Shown piece by piece: positions 1 to 8,572 of a DNA stretch of 64,000 nucleotides. The position numbers and the translations under genes were made by a program. Under the pieces are notes generated by a model that saw nothing but the letters and a program-made list of their open reading frames with translations, did not search any database and was not told the DNA's origin. This DNA is from Flavobacterium sp. (GTDB taxonomy: Bacteria; Bacteroidota; Bacteroidia; Flavobacteriales; Flavobacteriaceae): NCBI GenBank assembly GCA_023251135.1, contig JAHEZJ010000024.1, positions 44,036-108,035 on the forward strand, read 5' to 3'. Numbering within the stretch: position 1 is the stretch's first letter; every line of letters begins with the position of its first letter.

Positions 1-295
1 AAAAGGCACCCAACATGGCTCCAATTATTTGAGCCAGTATATAGACAGGGACTAAGTTCCAATTGAATTTTCCGATAAGAGCCAAAGCAAGTGTAACAAT
101 AGGATTTAAATGTGCCCCGCTAACAGGTCCTGCAATAAGTACGCCTGTAAAAACGGCAAATGCCCAGGCTGTAGTAATTACAATCCAGCCCGAATTGTTT
201 CCTTTTGTATCTTTCAGTACGACGTTTGCTACGACGCCATTACCCAATAAGATCATGATCATAGTACCTAAAATTTCTGCTGTAAAAGGTGTCAT
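1..295 (-). CDS. glpF: Glycerol uptake facilitator (MIP/aquaporin family), C-terminus outside window
   Basis: This is the N-terminal 98 residues of a MIP-family channel; the rest lies beyond the left edge. The ATG is at 295-293. The first membrane helix begins at MTPFTAEILG, and the first pore motif of the family appears as GAHLNPIVTLAL, with NPI in place of the usual NPA. The protein would let glycerol diffuse across the inner membrane. It starts 22 bp after the glpK stop on the same strand, so it is the third gene of a glpD-glpK-glpF operon. That context makes glycerol a much likelier substrate than water. The NPI variant is visible, but its effect on selectivity is unknown. Confidence 0.9.
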   Translation of the reverse strand, partial: MTPFTAEILGTMIMILLGNGVVANVVLKDTKGNNSGWIVITTAWAFAVFTGVLIAGPVSGAHLNPIVTLALALIGKFNWNLVPVYILAQIIGAMLGAF

Positions 296-317
296 ATGCT
301 GCTTTGTTTAAATTGTT

Positions 318-1814
318 TTATTCTTCGATCCAGTCTGAGGCGCGGCCAATGGCCTTATTCCAGTTTTTAACCAGTTTATTGACTTCTTGTTTTGGCATTT
401 TTGGAGAAAATACGCGATCTATAGACCATTGTTCTTTCAAATCATCGAGGCCCGACCAGTATCCTACAGCAAGTCCTGCCAAATAGGCTGCACCTAAAGC
501 TGTTGTTTCGAGCGTTTTTGGTCTGGTGACCGTTTTTCCGTAAATGTCTGCTTGAAATTGCATGAGAAGATTATTGGTAGCAGCACCTCCATCCACTTTT
601 AATTCTTTTCCTTTTCCTCCAAAATCTGCTTCCATAGCTTTTAGCAAATCGTTTACTTGATAAGCAATTCCTTCTAAAGTGGCCCTGGCGATGTGCGCAC
701 TGGTAGTTCCTCTTGTAATTCCAAAAATTGCACCTCTGGCATATTGATCCCAGTGTGGAGCTCCTAAACCAGTTAGTGCAGGAACAAAGTAAACTCCTCC
801 ATTATCGGGCACACTGGCTGCCAGAGTTTCTATTTCTTCTGATTTGTTAATCATTTTTGCGCCATCTCTTAACCATTGTACAGCTGCGCCTCCAACAAAA
901 ACGCTTCCTTCTAAAGCATAGGTTGTCTTGCCATTAATTTTCCAGGCGATAGTAGTCAATAAATTGTTGGCAGAACGAATTGGCTTTGCACCGGTATTCA
1001 TCAATACAAAACAGCCTGTTCCGTAAGTATTTTTTATCATTCCTTTAGTGGTACATAACTGACCAAAAAGAGCCGCTTGCTGATCTCCTGCAACACCGGC
1101 AATAGGAATTTTTGATGAAAACAGAGTGGTGGAGCTTTCGCCATAAATGGTGCTGCTTTCTTTTACTTCAGGAAGCATGGCTCTCGGGATATCAAACAAT
1201 GCTAATAATTCATCGTCCCATTTTAAGGTATTGATGTTGAATAATAAGGTTCTGCTGGCATTAGAAACATCGGTCATAAATAATTTACCTCGGGTCAGTT
1301 TCCATATGAGCCAGGTGTCTACTGTTCCAAAACAAAGTTTTCCTTGTTCTGCTTTTTTTCTTGCTCCGGGAACGTTGTCCAGAATCCATTTTACTTTGGT
1401 TCCTGAAAAATAAGCATCCAGAATTAATCCGGTTTTGGTCTGAATCATTTCGGCATGTCCTTGTGCTTTTAATTCGTCACAATATTTAGCGGTTCTGCGA
1501 TCTTGCCAAACAATGGCATTGTAAACAGGCTGGCTTGTTTCCCGATCCCAAACAACAGTAGTTTCCCGTTGATTGGTTATTCCAATTGCGGCTATTTCCC
1601 TTCCCGATATCCCCAATTTAGCAATTGCTTCTGCAGCTACACTAATTTGAGAAGACCAGATTTCGTTTGGGTTATGTTCGACCCATCCTGGTTTTGGAAA
1701 AATCTGTTTAAATGCTTTTTGAGAAATGCTTACAATTTCTCCTCCATGATTAAAGACTATAGCTCTGGAAGAAGTTGTTCCCTGATCAAGTGCCAGAATT
1801 AGTTTGTTTTGCAT
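318..1814 (-). CDS. glpK: Glycerol kinase
   Basis: ATP-dependent phosphorylation of glycerol to sn-glycerol-3-phosphate in the cytoplasm. The 498 residues match the usual FGGY-kinase length. Visible motifs are the N-terminal phosphate-binding DQGTTSSRA at residues 10-18, NQRET at 81-85 and [10 protein letters not shown] from 243, whose Asp-244 corresponds to the catalytic base of the family. The C-terminal half has the FGGY signature region with LDGGA-like VDGGAATN. It sits 29 bp downstream of glpD and 22 bp upstream of glpF on the same strand, so the three form an operon converting imported glycerol to dihydroxyacetone phosphate. Confidence 0.97.
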   Translation of the reverse strand: MQNKLILALDQGTTSSRAIVFNHGGEIVSISQKAFKQIFPKPGWVEHNPNEIWSSQISVAAEAIAKLGISGREIAAIGITNQRETTVVWDRETSQPVYNAIVWQDRRTAKYCDELKAQGHAEMIQTKTGLILDAYFSGTKVKWILDNVPGARKKAEQGKLCFGTVDTWLIWKLTRGKLFMTDVSNASRTLLFNINTLKWDDELLALFDIPRAMLPEVKESSTIYGESSTTLFSSKIPIAGVAGDQQAALFGQLCTTKGMIKNTYGTGCFVLMNTGAKPIRSANNLLTTIAWKINGKTTYALEGSVFVGGAAVQWLRDGAKMINKSEEIETLAASVPDNGGVYFVPALTGLGAPHWDQYARGAIFGITRGTTSAHIARATLEGIAYQVNDLLKAMEADFGGKGKELKVDGGAATNNLLMQFQADIYGKTVTRPKTLETTALGAAYLAGLAVGYWSGLDDLKEQWSIDRVFSPKMPKQEVNKLVKNWNKAIGRASDWIEE

Positions 1815-1843
1815 GACTTGTATTTTCTTAAGTTAATAAAGGT

Positions 1844-3421
1844 CTATTGAAATTCTTTTAAAAGAAAACCTCTGGCTATTCCACTGAAGTTTGAGATTTC
1901 TTTGTTTATCCAGGCTTCGTCATGTCCCAGTTCTTTTGCCAGCAATCGTGCTACTTTTTCAGATGATTGAATGGCAGCACGGGCGTCTAAGAATAATAAC
2001 CGAACCCGTCTTGCTAAAACGTCGTCGACGGTTCTGGCCATTTCATACCGAATCGCCCAGGCTACCTCGGCCATTATAAATTCGTGATCTGAATGCAGTT
2101 TTTCTTTTAATTCAGGTTCATTTTGTTGCAGTTCGAGTATTTTAGGAATATCAGAACCATAAATATACAAATGATTCATTCTGTTTAAATCTGTAGTCGC
2201 CTGATTTCCATGTATGGGAAGATGCTCTGTAGTACAGGCTTTTTTAGGTAATTTGCCTATTCTGATTGCTTTATCGATGATATCTTCGGCAATTTTTCTG
2301 TAAGTAGTCCATTTTCCTCCTGTAATCGTTATTAAGCCAGTTTCCGACACAATAATTTTATGACTTCGCGAAACTTCTTTGGTGCTTTTTCCTTCCTCTT
2401 CGGGAGCTGCCAAAGGTCGTAAACCTGCGAAAACAGATAAAACGTCAGCTCTAGTAGGTTTTTTTGCCAGAAAGCGTTGAGCAGTCTCTAAAACAAATTC
2501 GATTTCACTTTCGAGCGCAATAGGTTCAAGACTGTGTTTTCTAATTAAGGTATCAGTCGTTCCTACTACAATTGTGTTATGCCAGGGCACGGCAAATAAA
2601 ACTCGTCCGTCACTGGTTTTTGGAATCATCAGGGCCTGCTCGCCCGGCAAAAAGGATTTATCAAATACGAGATGAATCCCCTGACTCGGAACGATATATT
2701 TCTTGTAAACCGTGTCGTTTAGTTTCATGATGGCATTTGTAAAAACTCCGGTAGCGTTAATAATTGCTGAGCCTTTTATGTCATACTTGTGACCTGTTTC
2801 ATGGTCTATGGCTTCAACGCCAACAATTTGATTGGTATCGTCTTTTAATAAGTTTACAACCTTGCAATAATTTAAAACGCAAGCTCCTTTTTCTATGGCT
2901 GTTTGAGCAATGTTTATGGCCATGCGTGAATCGTCAAATTGCCCGTCGTGGTAAATAACACCACTTACCAGACCTTTTTCTTCGACGGTAGGAAGCATTT
3001 CAATTGTTTTTTTCTTTGAAATATATTTTGAAGATCCTAAGCTTAAACGTCCTGCGAGTAAATCGTAAATGGTTAATCCGATCGTATAAAAGTAACCGCC
3101 CCACCAGTTGTAATTAGGAATTACAAAAGATTGGTTTTTAACCAAATGCCCAGCATTTTTGGCCATCAAACCTCTCTCTTTTAAGGCTTCTCTGACTAAG
3201 TGAATATTGCCTTGCTCCAAATAGCGAACGCCACCATGAACTAATTTGGTACTTCTGCTCGAGGTTCCTTTTGCAAAATCAACCGCTTCAAGCAAGATCG
3301 TTTTGTATCCTCTGCTTGCGGCGTCAAGAGCAGTTCCAAGACCGCTTGCCCCTCCGCCAATTATAATCACATCCCACTTTTCAGTGCTTTTTAATTTCGT
3401 CAATTGCTCCGGGCGTTTCAT
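1844..3421 (-). CDS. glpD: Glycerol-3-phosphate dehydrogenase (FAD, aerobic type)
   Basis: Oxidises glycerol-3-phosphate to dihydroxyacetone phosphate and passes electrons to the quinone pool as a peripheral membrane flavoprotein. The 525 residues start with a Rossmann FAD-binding motif GGGASGLG at 22-29. The DAO-family signature GTSSRSTKLVHGGVRYLE follows near residue 51, and a C-terminal DAO_C domain is present. First gene of the glpDKF operon. The upstream 850-bp gap contains no gene, so the promoter must be in 3422-3600, although I see no clear -7 box there. Confidence 0.96.
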   Translation of the reverse strand: MKRPEQLTKLKSTEKWDVIIIGGGASGLGTALDAASRGYKTILLEAVDFAKGTSSRSTKLVHGGVRYLEQGNIHLVREALKERGLMAKNAGHLVKNQSFVIPNYNWWGGYFYTIGLTIYDLLAGRLSLGSSKYISKKKTIEMLPTVEEKGLVSGVIYHDGQFDDSRMAINIAQTAIEKGACVLNYCKVVNLLKDDTNQIVGVEAIDHETGHKYDIKGSAIINATGVFTNAIMKLNDTVYKKYIVPSQGIHLVFDKSFLPGEQALMIPKTSDGRVLFAVPWHNTIVVGTTDTLIRKHSLEPIALESEIEFVLETAQRFLAKKPTRADVLSVFAGLRPLAAPEEEGKSTKEVSRSHKIIVSETGLITITGGKWTTYRKIAEDIIDKAIRIGKLPKKACTTEHLPIHGNQATTDLNRMNHLYIYGSDIPKILELQQNEPELKEKLHSDHEFIMAEVAWAIRYEMARTVDDVLARRVRLLFLDARAAIQSSEKVARLLAKELGHDEAWINKEISNFSGIARGFLLKEFQ

Positions 3422-4195
3422 AGGACATCAGTTTATTTGTTTTTGTAAGATTAGATCTTGTATTATAAACTTAATGAAACTAAATGAATTGGAAGCAAAG
3501 TGAACCGATTATTTAAGTTTAACCTGTTTGGGGGGAATTAAAAAACGGTTTAACACATCGTACATGGATTTTTGATTCAAAAAGAAAGGGGGATCATTGT
3601 GGTGGTTTAAAATTGTTGTGAAATGTATCGTTCCGCTGGAACTTATTCTGAAGACGTTTTATTTTCAACGGATTAAAATCCGTTGTTACAAAATTTGTCG
3701 TTCCTTCGGAACTTACTTATTCGATTGTTTTTGTTGTTAATCGACCATAATTCATGCATATAAACCAAATAGAATAATAGAAATATGGTAGTTTTTACAT
3801 AATCGATTTTAGTAAAATTAAAGTGTTAACGTTGCAAAAGAGCCATCGGTTCGAATGCTATTGTAGCGACGGATTAAAATTCGTTGCTACAAAATTTGTC
3901 GTTTCTTCGGAACTTAATTATTCGATTGTTTTGTTGTTAACGAACCATAATTCATGCATAAAAACCAAATAGAATAATAGAAATAGGGTAGGTTTTACAT
4001 AATTGATTTTTATGAAATAAAGGGTTAACGTCGCAAAAGAGCCATCGGCTCGAATCATAATTGTAGCGACGGATTTTAATTCGTCGTAAAAAACAGGTAC
4101 GATAATAAAAAGAGCCGTAGGCTCGGCCCATATTATTTTGAGATTAATCTAACCCGTTGCGATAAAATTTGTCATTTTTTCAGAACGCAGTGAAA
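3422..4195. repeat. Intergenic array of palindromic repeats (two 200-bp tandem copies plus a degenerate third)
   Basis: No gene is visible in this 850-bp gap. A unit starting ACGGATTAAAATCCGTTG at 3668 recurs at 3869 (period 201) and again, degenerate, at 4069 (period 200). Each unit contains three small hairpins: AACGGAT/ATCCGTT, GTTCC-TTC-GGAAC, and GAGCC/GGCTC (the last only approximate in the first unit). The same three hairpin types occur in 58960-59445, so this is an interspersed family. REP-like elements mobilised by a RAYT transposase are a reasonable guess, but no such transposase is in the window. Confidence 0.8.
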
Positions 4196-4235
4196 AAAAA
4201 CACCCGTCGAAATTTTAAAACCTGACGGGTGTTTA
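4196..4235 (-). terminator. Probable terminator after the GNAT gene
   Basis: CACCCGTC (4201-4208) pairs with GACGGGTG (4224-4231). On the minus strand the stem is followed by a run of T (the A-run before 4201). It lies 40 bp beyond the stop of the minus-strand acetyltransferase. Confidence 0.65.
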
Positions 4236-4270
4236 GAAATTTTTATCAGATGATTTGAAATCCTGTGTCT

Positions 4271-4792
4271 TTATGCTAATTTTTTTTCATAGGCCTTTCT
4301 TGCGCCTCCTCTGAAAAAGACTTCACCACAATAGGTGTATTTTAGTCTGTCTAAAATTTTGAGCATCGGAATATTATCAAAATTCGTATCTACCTTTATA
4401 CTGTATATGTTATGTTCGATGGATAAACCTTCTATTTTTTTAAACAGTTTTGTAGCAATGCCTTTGCCTTTTGCCAGTTTCGATACGGCTACCCTATGAA
4501 CGGCAGCATAATCACCATCTGTGAGCCATTGGCCTTCAATGTCTTCGTAGGCCGGTTCTTTGTCAAAAAGAATCGCTGCGTAAGCTAAGATAATGTTGTT
4601 TTCTGTTAGCACATATCCGTGATCGTTCTCGATATCGGTATGAATGGTTAGCTCATTAGGATAACCGTCCTGCCATTGTGTACTTCCGTCCAGACGTCTT
4701 TGTTCAATAGCATCTTGCAGGATATTCCATATTTGTGGTACTTCAGAAATATCCGCTTTTCTTAAAATTAAATTTTCGGTTATTTGGCTCAT
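4271..4792 (-). CDS. GNAT family N-acetyltransferase
   Basis: 173 residues with the GNAT fold. The acetyl-CoA-binding A motif is visible as VAVSKLAKGKGIATKLFKKI (a Q/RxxGxG/A variant, residues about 127-146), followed by the IKVDTNFDN strand typical of the C-terminal half. The substrate cannot be told; relatives acetylate amino groups of small molecules or protein termini. It is a single gene with its own terminator downstream (4196-4235). The next gene upstream is 80 bp away on the same strand. Confidence 0.85.
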   Translation of the reverse strand: MSQITENLILRKADISEVPQIWNILQDAIEQRRLDGSTQWQDGYPNELTIHTDIENDHGYVLTENNIILAYAAILFDKEPAYEDIEGQWLTDGDYAAVHRVAVSKLAKGKGIATKLFKKIEGLSIEHNIYSIKVDTNFDNIPMLKILDRLKYTYCGEVFFRGGARKAYEKKLA

Positions 4793-4871
4793 CTTTTGGG
4801 TATTAACTTGTAATTGGAAAATTAATGAATTTGTCTTTAAGGAAACTATAAATTAAGATCTAATAAATCGG

Positions 4872-5645
4872 TTATTCTCTTAAATATTTTTCAATGTATG
4901 TGTTTACTATTTTACGTTCTTCGATTGTGGCATCATTGTCCATGTCACTATGGTTGATAGGGGTTAACTGAACTGTCATTCCGTATTTTTGTTGTTCTTG
5001 TTCAGTTGGTAATACACCTTCGTCTGCAGAATAGTTTTTGGAGCGTAACGTATATACTGTTGGATGGTTAACTCTTGGAAGAGGCATTCTTCGATTGTCC
5101 ATCGTTATTATTTTATAAACCAATTTAGGGTATTTACTCGCAAATAAAGCAGTCATATCTCCACCATTCGAATGACCAATTAGTGTTAAATGCTTAAAAT
5201 CTAATTCTGGCTTTCTGGTTTTAAACTGATTTAAAACATAAAGAATGTTATCAGTGCCTCTTTCCCAATTTGGTTTTCTTGTAACTTTAAAATCTCCTTC
5301 CATTGCCAAAAGGTCGTCAGAAGGTAATTCGTGCTGAATACTAATAACAAAATATCCTTTTGAAGCTAAATTTTCTGTTAAATAAGAATAAATCATATTG
5401 TCTCCGCCTTTATTCTCTCCGTATCCATGACTAAAAATTATTAGCTGCTGCTTATTAATTTTTGAGTCTGTTTTTGGGCAAAAAATGGCAACAGGAATTT
5501 TACGATTTCTAGATTTATCGAATAACTCCAAGGTATCAAGTTTAACGGGATAGGTATTATTTGATATTTGAGAGCTTGTTTTTTTACTATTCGAGCAACT
5601 TATTAATAATAAGCAAATTAAAATCTTAAAATATATTTTGTTCAT
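4872..5645 (-). CDS. Alpha/beta-hydrolase lipoprotein
   Basis: 257 residues. A signal peptide ends in the lipobox LLISC (Cys-17), so it is probably anchored in the envelope. The nucleophile elbow is GHSNGG at 157-162 (Ser-159), and the oxyanion-side motif FSHGYGENKGG lies near 71-81. A late His-232 in NHSDMDND is the likely third catalytic residue. Length and layout fit dienelactone hydrolase or PAF-acetylhydrolase-like esterases. The substrate is unknown. It has a long perfect inverted repeat upstream (5718-5748) that separates it from the yeeE operon. Confidence 0.8.
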   Translation of the reverse strand: MNKIYFKILICLLLISCSNSKKTSSQISNNTYPVKLDTLELFDKSRNRKIPVAIFCPKTDSKINKQQLIIFSHGYGENKGGDNMIYSYLTENLASKGYFVISIQHELPSDDLLAMEGDFKVTRKPNWERGTDNILYVLNQFKTRKPELDFKHLTLIGHSNGGDMTALFASKYPKLVYKIITMDNRRMPLPRVNHPTVYTLRSKNYSADEGVLPTEQEQQKYGMTVQLTPINHSDMDNDATIEERKIVNTYIEKYLRE

Positions 5646-5717
5646 TTTTTGTATATGTGCAATAAAGCTACGAAAAATAATAAAGGATTTATCTTTAAAG
5701 AAGCAGTAAATTAAGTA

Positions 5718-5748
5718 AACCCGACAGGTTTTAAAAACCTGTCGGGTT
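5718..5748. terminator. Perfect 15-bp inverted repeat, bidirectional terminator-like
   Basis: AACCCGACAGGTTTT (5718-5732) is an exact reverse complement of 5734-5748 with a single-base centre. It lies 26 bp after the stop of the minus-strand permease gene. The flanking T-tracts are short, so it could also be a repeat element; its sequence resembles the hairpin at 4201-4231. Confidence 0.55.
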
Positions 5749-5774
5749 GGATGTGTATAATATAAGTAAGAATA

Positions 5775-6254
5775 TTAATGAGGCAGTTTATCCTTAATCA
5801 GACCATAAACCCAGGTTCCGAAAATTGCGCTTAACAAAGTCACAACAATAACGGTCACTCCGGTACCGATTTGGGCAAATAAGGGCCCCGGACAAGCTCC
5901 TGTAATGGCCCATCCAAAACCAAATAACAAGCCGCCATAAATTTGTCCTTTACTGAATGTTTTGGGCTGAATTTCTATCTTTTCGCCTCGAATAGTTTTA
6001 ATATTGAATTTTTTAATCAGTTGAACAGAGATTACTCCCACCGCAACGGCACTTCCGATTACACCATACATAAAGAAGGATTGTAATTGAAACATTTCCT
6101 GAATTCGGTACCAGCTGATAATTTCTGCTTTTACGAATACAATTCCAAAAACGATTCCCACCAAAAGATATTTTAGATTGGAGAATCCGGAGTCTTTCAA
6201 TTGACTTCCGTTGATTCCTTCAGTATCAGTATTTTTATTTTCCAGATTAGTCAT
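5775..6254 (-). CDS. YeeE/YedE-type sulfur permease, second half (DUF6691-like)
   Basis: 159 residues with four predicted membrane helices. The signature GWAITGACPGPLFAQIGTG sits in the third helix region; this Cys-containing loop is the half-site seen in YeeE/YedE proteins, known for thiosulfate uptake. It starts 10 bp after the stop of its partner half (6265-6828), so the two are translated together and probably assemble as one transporter. The neighbouring persulfide dioxygenase-rhodanese gene supports a role in moving thiosulfate or another sulfane-sulfur compound; direction and substrate are inferred. Confidence 0.85.
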   Translation of the reverse strand: MTNLENKNTDTEGINGSQLKDSGFSNLKYLLVGIVFGIVFVKAEIISWYRIQEMFQLQSFFMYGVIGSAVAVGVISVQLIKKFNIKTIRGEKIEIQPKTFSKGQIYGGLLFGFGWAITGACPGPLFAQIGTGVTVIVVTLLSAIFGTWVYGLIKDKLPH

Positions 6255-6264
6255 TTTTTAAATT

Positions 6265-6828
6265 TTAAAGTGAAAGAATGTACGGCAGGATCAAATTTGC
6301 CATGATAAAACCTCCAATCATAAAACAGATTGTGGCTACCAATGACGGCCATTGTAAGTTTGAAATTCCCATTATGGCATGTCCACTCGTACATCCGCCG
6401 GCATAACGTGTTCCGAAACCAACTAAAAATCCCCCTACCACAATCATGATAAAACCACGAAGGGTGAATAAACTTTCCCAGGAAAAAAGTTCTTTTGGTA
6501 ACAAGCCCGAGTGATCGGTGATACCATAAGTGGCTAATTGCTCTGAAAGTTGAGGTGTTATTTCAACCGGATTTGGATTCGCCAGGAAATAAGCCGCAAT
6601 GACTCCGCCAAGAAAGATTCCGAAAACAAAGAATAAATTCCAGCTCTCTTTTTTCCAGTCGTATTTAAAGAAGGAAATATTGGCAGGAATACAAGCCGCG
6701 CAAATATGACGAAGCGAAGAACTGATTCCGAAAGATTTATTTCCGAGAATCAATAAAATAGGAACGGTCAAACCAATTAACGGACCTGAAACATACCAAG
6801 GCCAAGGTTCTTTTAAAATTTCTAGCAT
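6265..6828 (-). CDS. YeeE/YedE-type sulfur permease, first half
   Basis: 187 residues, about five membrane helices. It contains the conserved motif RYAGGCTSGHAIMGI near residues 141-155, with the Cys thought to pass sulfur in this family, and an earlier CAACIPANISFFKY segment. It is the first half of a split YeeE protein, with the second half 10 bp downstream. The leader immediately upstream is made of 8-bp repeats in inverted orientation (6835-6942), which separate it from the persulfide dioxygenase gene of the same operon. Confidence 0.87.
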   Translation of the reverse strand: MLEILKEPWPWYVSGPLIGLTVPILLILGNKSFGISSSLRHICAACIPANISFFKYDWKKESWNLFFVFGIFLGGVIAAYFLANPNPVEITPQLSEQLATYGITDHSGLLPKELFSWESLFTLRGFIMIVVGGFLVGFGTRYAGGCTSGHAIMGISNLQWPSLVATICFMIGGFIMANLILPYILSL

Positions 6829-6834
6829 ATTCTT

Positions 6835-6942
6835 TTAGGTTCTGAGTTACTGAGATTCTAAGGTGCTAAGGTTCTGAGTTACTAAGTTTAAAGACTAAAA
6901 ATCTTAGTACCTTAGAGTCTTAGCACCTTAGCGCCTTAGTAT
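6835..6942. repeat. Octanucleotide array in two inverted blocks
   Basis: Seven consecutive 8-bp units of the form T(A/T/G)AGNNNN run from 6835 to 6890, for example TGAGTTAC twice and TAAGGTTC. After a 12-bp AT-rich spacer, five units of the reverse form CTTAGNNN run from 6903 to 6942. The blocks can pair into a long imperfect hairpin. The array fills the gap between the persulfide dioxygenase stop (6945) and the permease start (6828). A third block of the same unit is at 31680-31719. Confidence 0.85.
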
Positions 6943-6944
6943 AA

Positions 6945-8360
6945 TTACTTTAATACTTTACTTTGACAAACAAAATCTGATTTCGGAATCTCTGTTTTTG
7001 AAATGGCTCCAAAACCGCCCTCAATTTCGCTAAAATTTCTGAAACCACGAGCCTGTAAAATTGAGGCTGCAATCATACTGCGGTAGCCTCCGGCACAATG
7101 CAGATAAAAATGTTCGTTGGGGTTAATGTCTTTTACCCAGTCATTAATATAAGCGAGGGGTTTGCTGTACGCATCTTCGATATGTTCTGCGCTGTATTCG
7201 GTTTCTTTACGAATGTCGATTACTTTGTCTTCAGAGGGTTTAAACTCAGCTGCAAACTGATCGGCCGAAATCCGGTTAACTGTATCAATTTCAAAACCGG
7301 CTTTTTCCCAAGCTTCAAAACCGCCTTCTAGATGACCAATAATCGAGTCAAAACCTACACGGCTTAAACGAGTTACAGTTTCTTCTTCAAGTCCGGTTTC
7401 GGTTACGAGTACAATAGGCTGTTTTACATCGCCAATTAAAGTACCCACCCACGGAGCAAAATCACCATTGATTCCAATGTTAATCGCTTGTGGAATAAAA
7501 CCTTTACTAAAATTGGCAGCACTTCTGGTATCCAGTATCAAAGCTCCTGTTTCTTCGGCTACAGCTTCAAACTCTTCCGCTTTTATCGTTTTCATTCCGT
7601 TGTGCAAAACAGTTTCAAAACTCTCGTAACCTTGCTTGTTCATGGCAACATTCATGCTGAAATAGGATGGAGGAGGCAATAAACCATCGGTAACTTCGGT
7701 AATGAATTCTGCTTCGGTCATATTGGCGCGCAACGCATAATTGGTCGCTTTTTGATTTCCTATAGTTGAAACGGTTTCTTTGCTCATGTTTTTTCCGCAG
7801 GCGCTTCCTGCACCATGGGCAGGATATACGATCACATCATCAGCCAAAGTCATGATCTTATCTCTCAACGAATGGTACAAAATTCCAGCCAACTGATCCT
7901 GTGTCATTCCGGCTGCCTTCTGTGCCAAATCCGGACGTCCAACATCGCCAATAAATAAGGTATCTCCAGAGAAAATGGCATGGTCTTTTCCGTTTTCATC
8001 AACAAGTAAAAAAGTAGTGCTTTCCATAGTATGTCCCGGAGTATGCAATACTTTAATGGTTACTTTTCCAATCTTAAACTCCTGTCCGTCTTTTGCTGAA
8101 ATGCAGTCAAATTCGCAGGCTGCGTTAGGCCCGTAAACGATTGGTGCCTGAGTTTCTTTGCTTAAATCAACATGTCCCGAAACGAAATCGGCGTGAAAGT
8201 GAGTCTCAAAAATATATTTCAGCTTTACCTGATCGCGTTCTAAACGATCTAAATAAGGTTGAATTTCTCTTAAAGGATCAATAATGGCCGCTTCTCCGTC
8301 GGAAGTAATATAATAGGCACCCTGAGCTAAACAGCCAGTGTAAATTTGTTCTATTTTCAT
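6945..8360 (-). CDS. MBL-fold persulfide dioxygenase fused to two rhodanese domains
   Basis: Start chosen at the ATG at 8360 (MKIEQIYTG): an upstream in-frame ATG at 8387 falls inside the -7 box (8387-8394) and would precede transcription. 471 residues. The ETHE1-like metallo-beta-lactamase domain has THFHADFVSGH at 53-63, HTPGHT ending at 111 and SGDTLF at 131-136. The first rhodanese domain (about 265-360) has no Cys in its active loop (LVTETGLEEE). The second has CAGGYR near 423 and should be active. Known relatives oxidise glutathione or other persulfides to sulfite. First gene of an operon with the two YeeE halves; a predicted Crp/Fnr box lies upstream. Confidence 0.92.
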   Translation of the reverse strand: MKIEQIYTGCLAQGAYYITSDGEAAIIDPLREIQPYLDRLERDQVKLKYIFETHFHADFVSGHVDLSKETQAPIVYGPNAACEFDCISAKDGQEFKIGKVTIKVLHTPGHTMESTTFLLVDENGKDHAIFSGDTLFIGDVGRPDLAQKAAGMTQDQLAGILYHSLRDKIMTLADDVIVYPAHGAGSACGKNMSKETVSTIGNQKATNYALRANMTEAEFITEVTDGLLPPPSYFSMNVAMNKQGYESFETVLHNGMKTIKAEEFEAVAEETGALILDTRSAANFSKGFIPQAINIGINGDFAPWVGTLIGDVKQPIVLVTETGLEEETVTRLSRVGFDSIIGHLEGGFEAWEKAGFEIDTVNRISADQFAAEFKPSEDKVIDIRKETEYSAEHIEDAYSKPLAYINDWVKDINPNEHFYLHCAGGYRSMIAASILQARGFRNFSEIEGGFGAISKTEIPKSDFVCQSKVLK

Positions 8361-8386
8361 GATGTGAAATCTAAAATAATGTGGCA

Positions 8387-8394
8387 CAAAGGTA
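8387..8394 (-). promoter_or_regulatory. -7 element of the persulfide dioxygenase operon
   Basis: Plus-strand CAAAGGTA reads TACCTTTG on the minus strand and matches TAnnTTTG. It lies 26 bp upstream of the chosen start codon, and a palindrome (8417-8430) is centred 22 bp farther upstream. Confidence 0.65.
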
Positions 8395-8416
8395 AGTCTG
8401 TTTTTCGGGAAATTAA

Positions 8417-8430
8417 GTGACTATTGTTAC
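8417..8430. promoter_or_regulatory. Predicted Crp/Fnr-type operator (GTRAYN4RTYAC)
   Basis: GTGACTATTGTTAC has two-fold symmetry with a 4-bp centre, like Fnr boxes. It matches 11 of 14 positions of the site at 13527-13540 upstream of the TauE gene. Both lie exactly 22 bp upstream of the gene's -7 element, where an activator would touch RNA polymerase. Confidence 0.5.
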
Positions 8431-8498
8431 AGAAATTTGATTTCTGTGTGAAAAAAAAGGCAGATTTTGACATAGATGTTATATTAATTGCGTTAAAC

Positions 8499-8529
8499 TT
8501 GAGCAATTAAGCTTTAACTTATAATTTTG
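8499..8529 (+). promoter_or_regulatory. Promoter of the HD phosphohydrolase gene
   Basis: TTG at 8499-8501 (-33) and TAATTTTG at 8522-8529 (-7), spaced 20 bp, match the Bacteroidota primary-sigma consensus. The start codon follows 43 bp later. Confidence 0.6.
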
Positions 8530-8572
8530 CATATGACTAATGTCATTTTAAAACAAATAAACAGTTAAACAG

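Noticed and set aside
3668-4083. Regular 200-bp repeats that might be a CRISPR array or satellite
   Set aside because: Period far too long, hairpins differ within each unit, and there are no spacer-like unique segments between short repeats.
8380-8395. GTGGCAC near the persulfide dioxygenase start
   Set aside because: No TTGC at -12; the same bases are better explained by a TAnnTTTG element on the minus strand.
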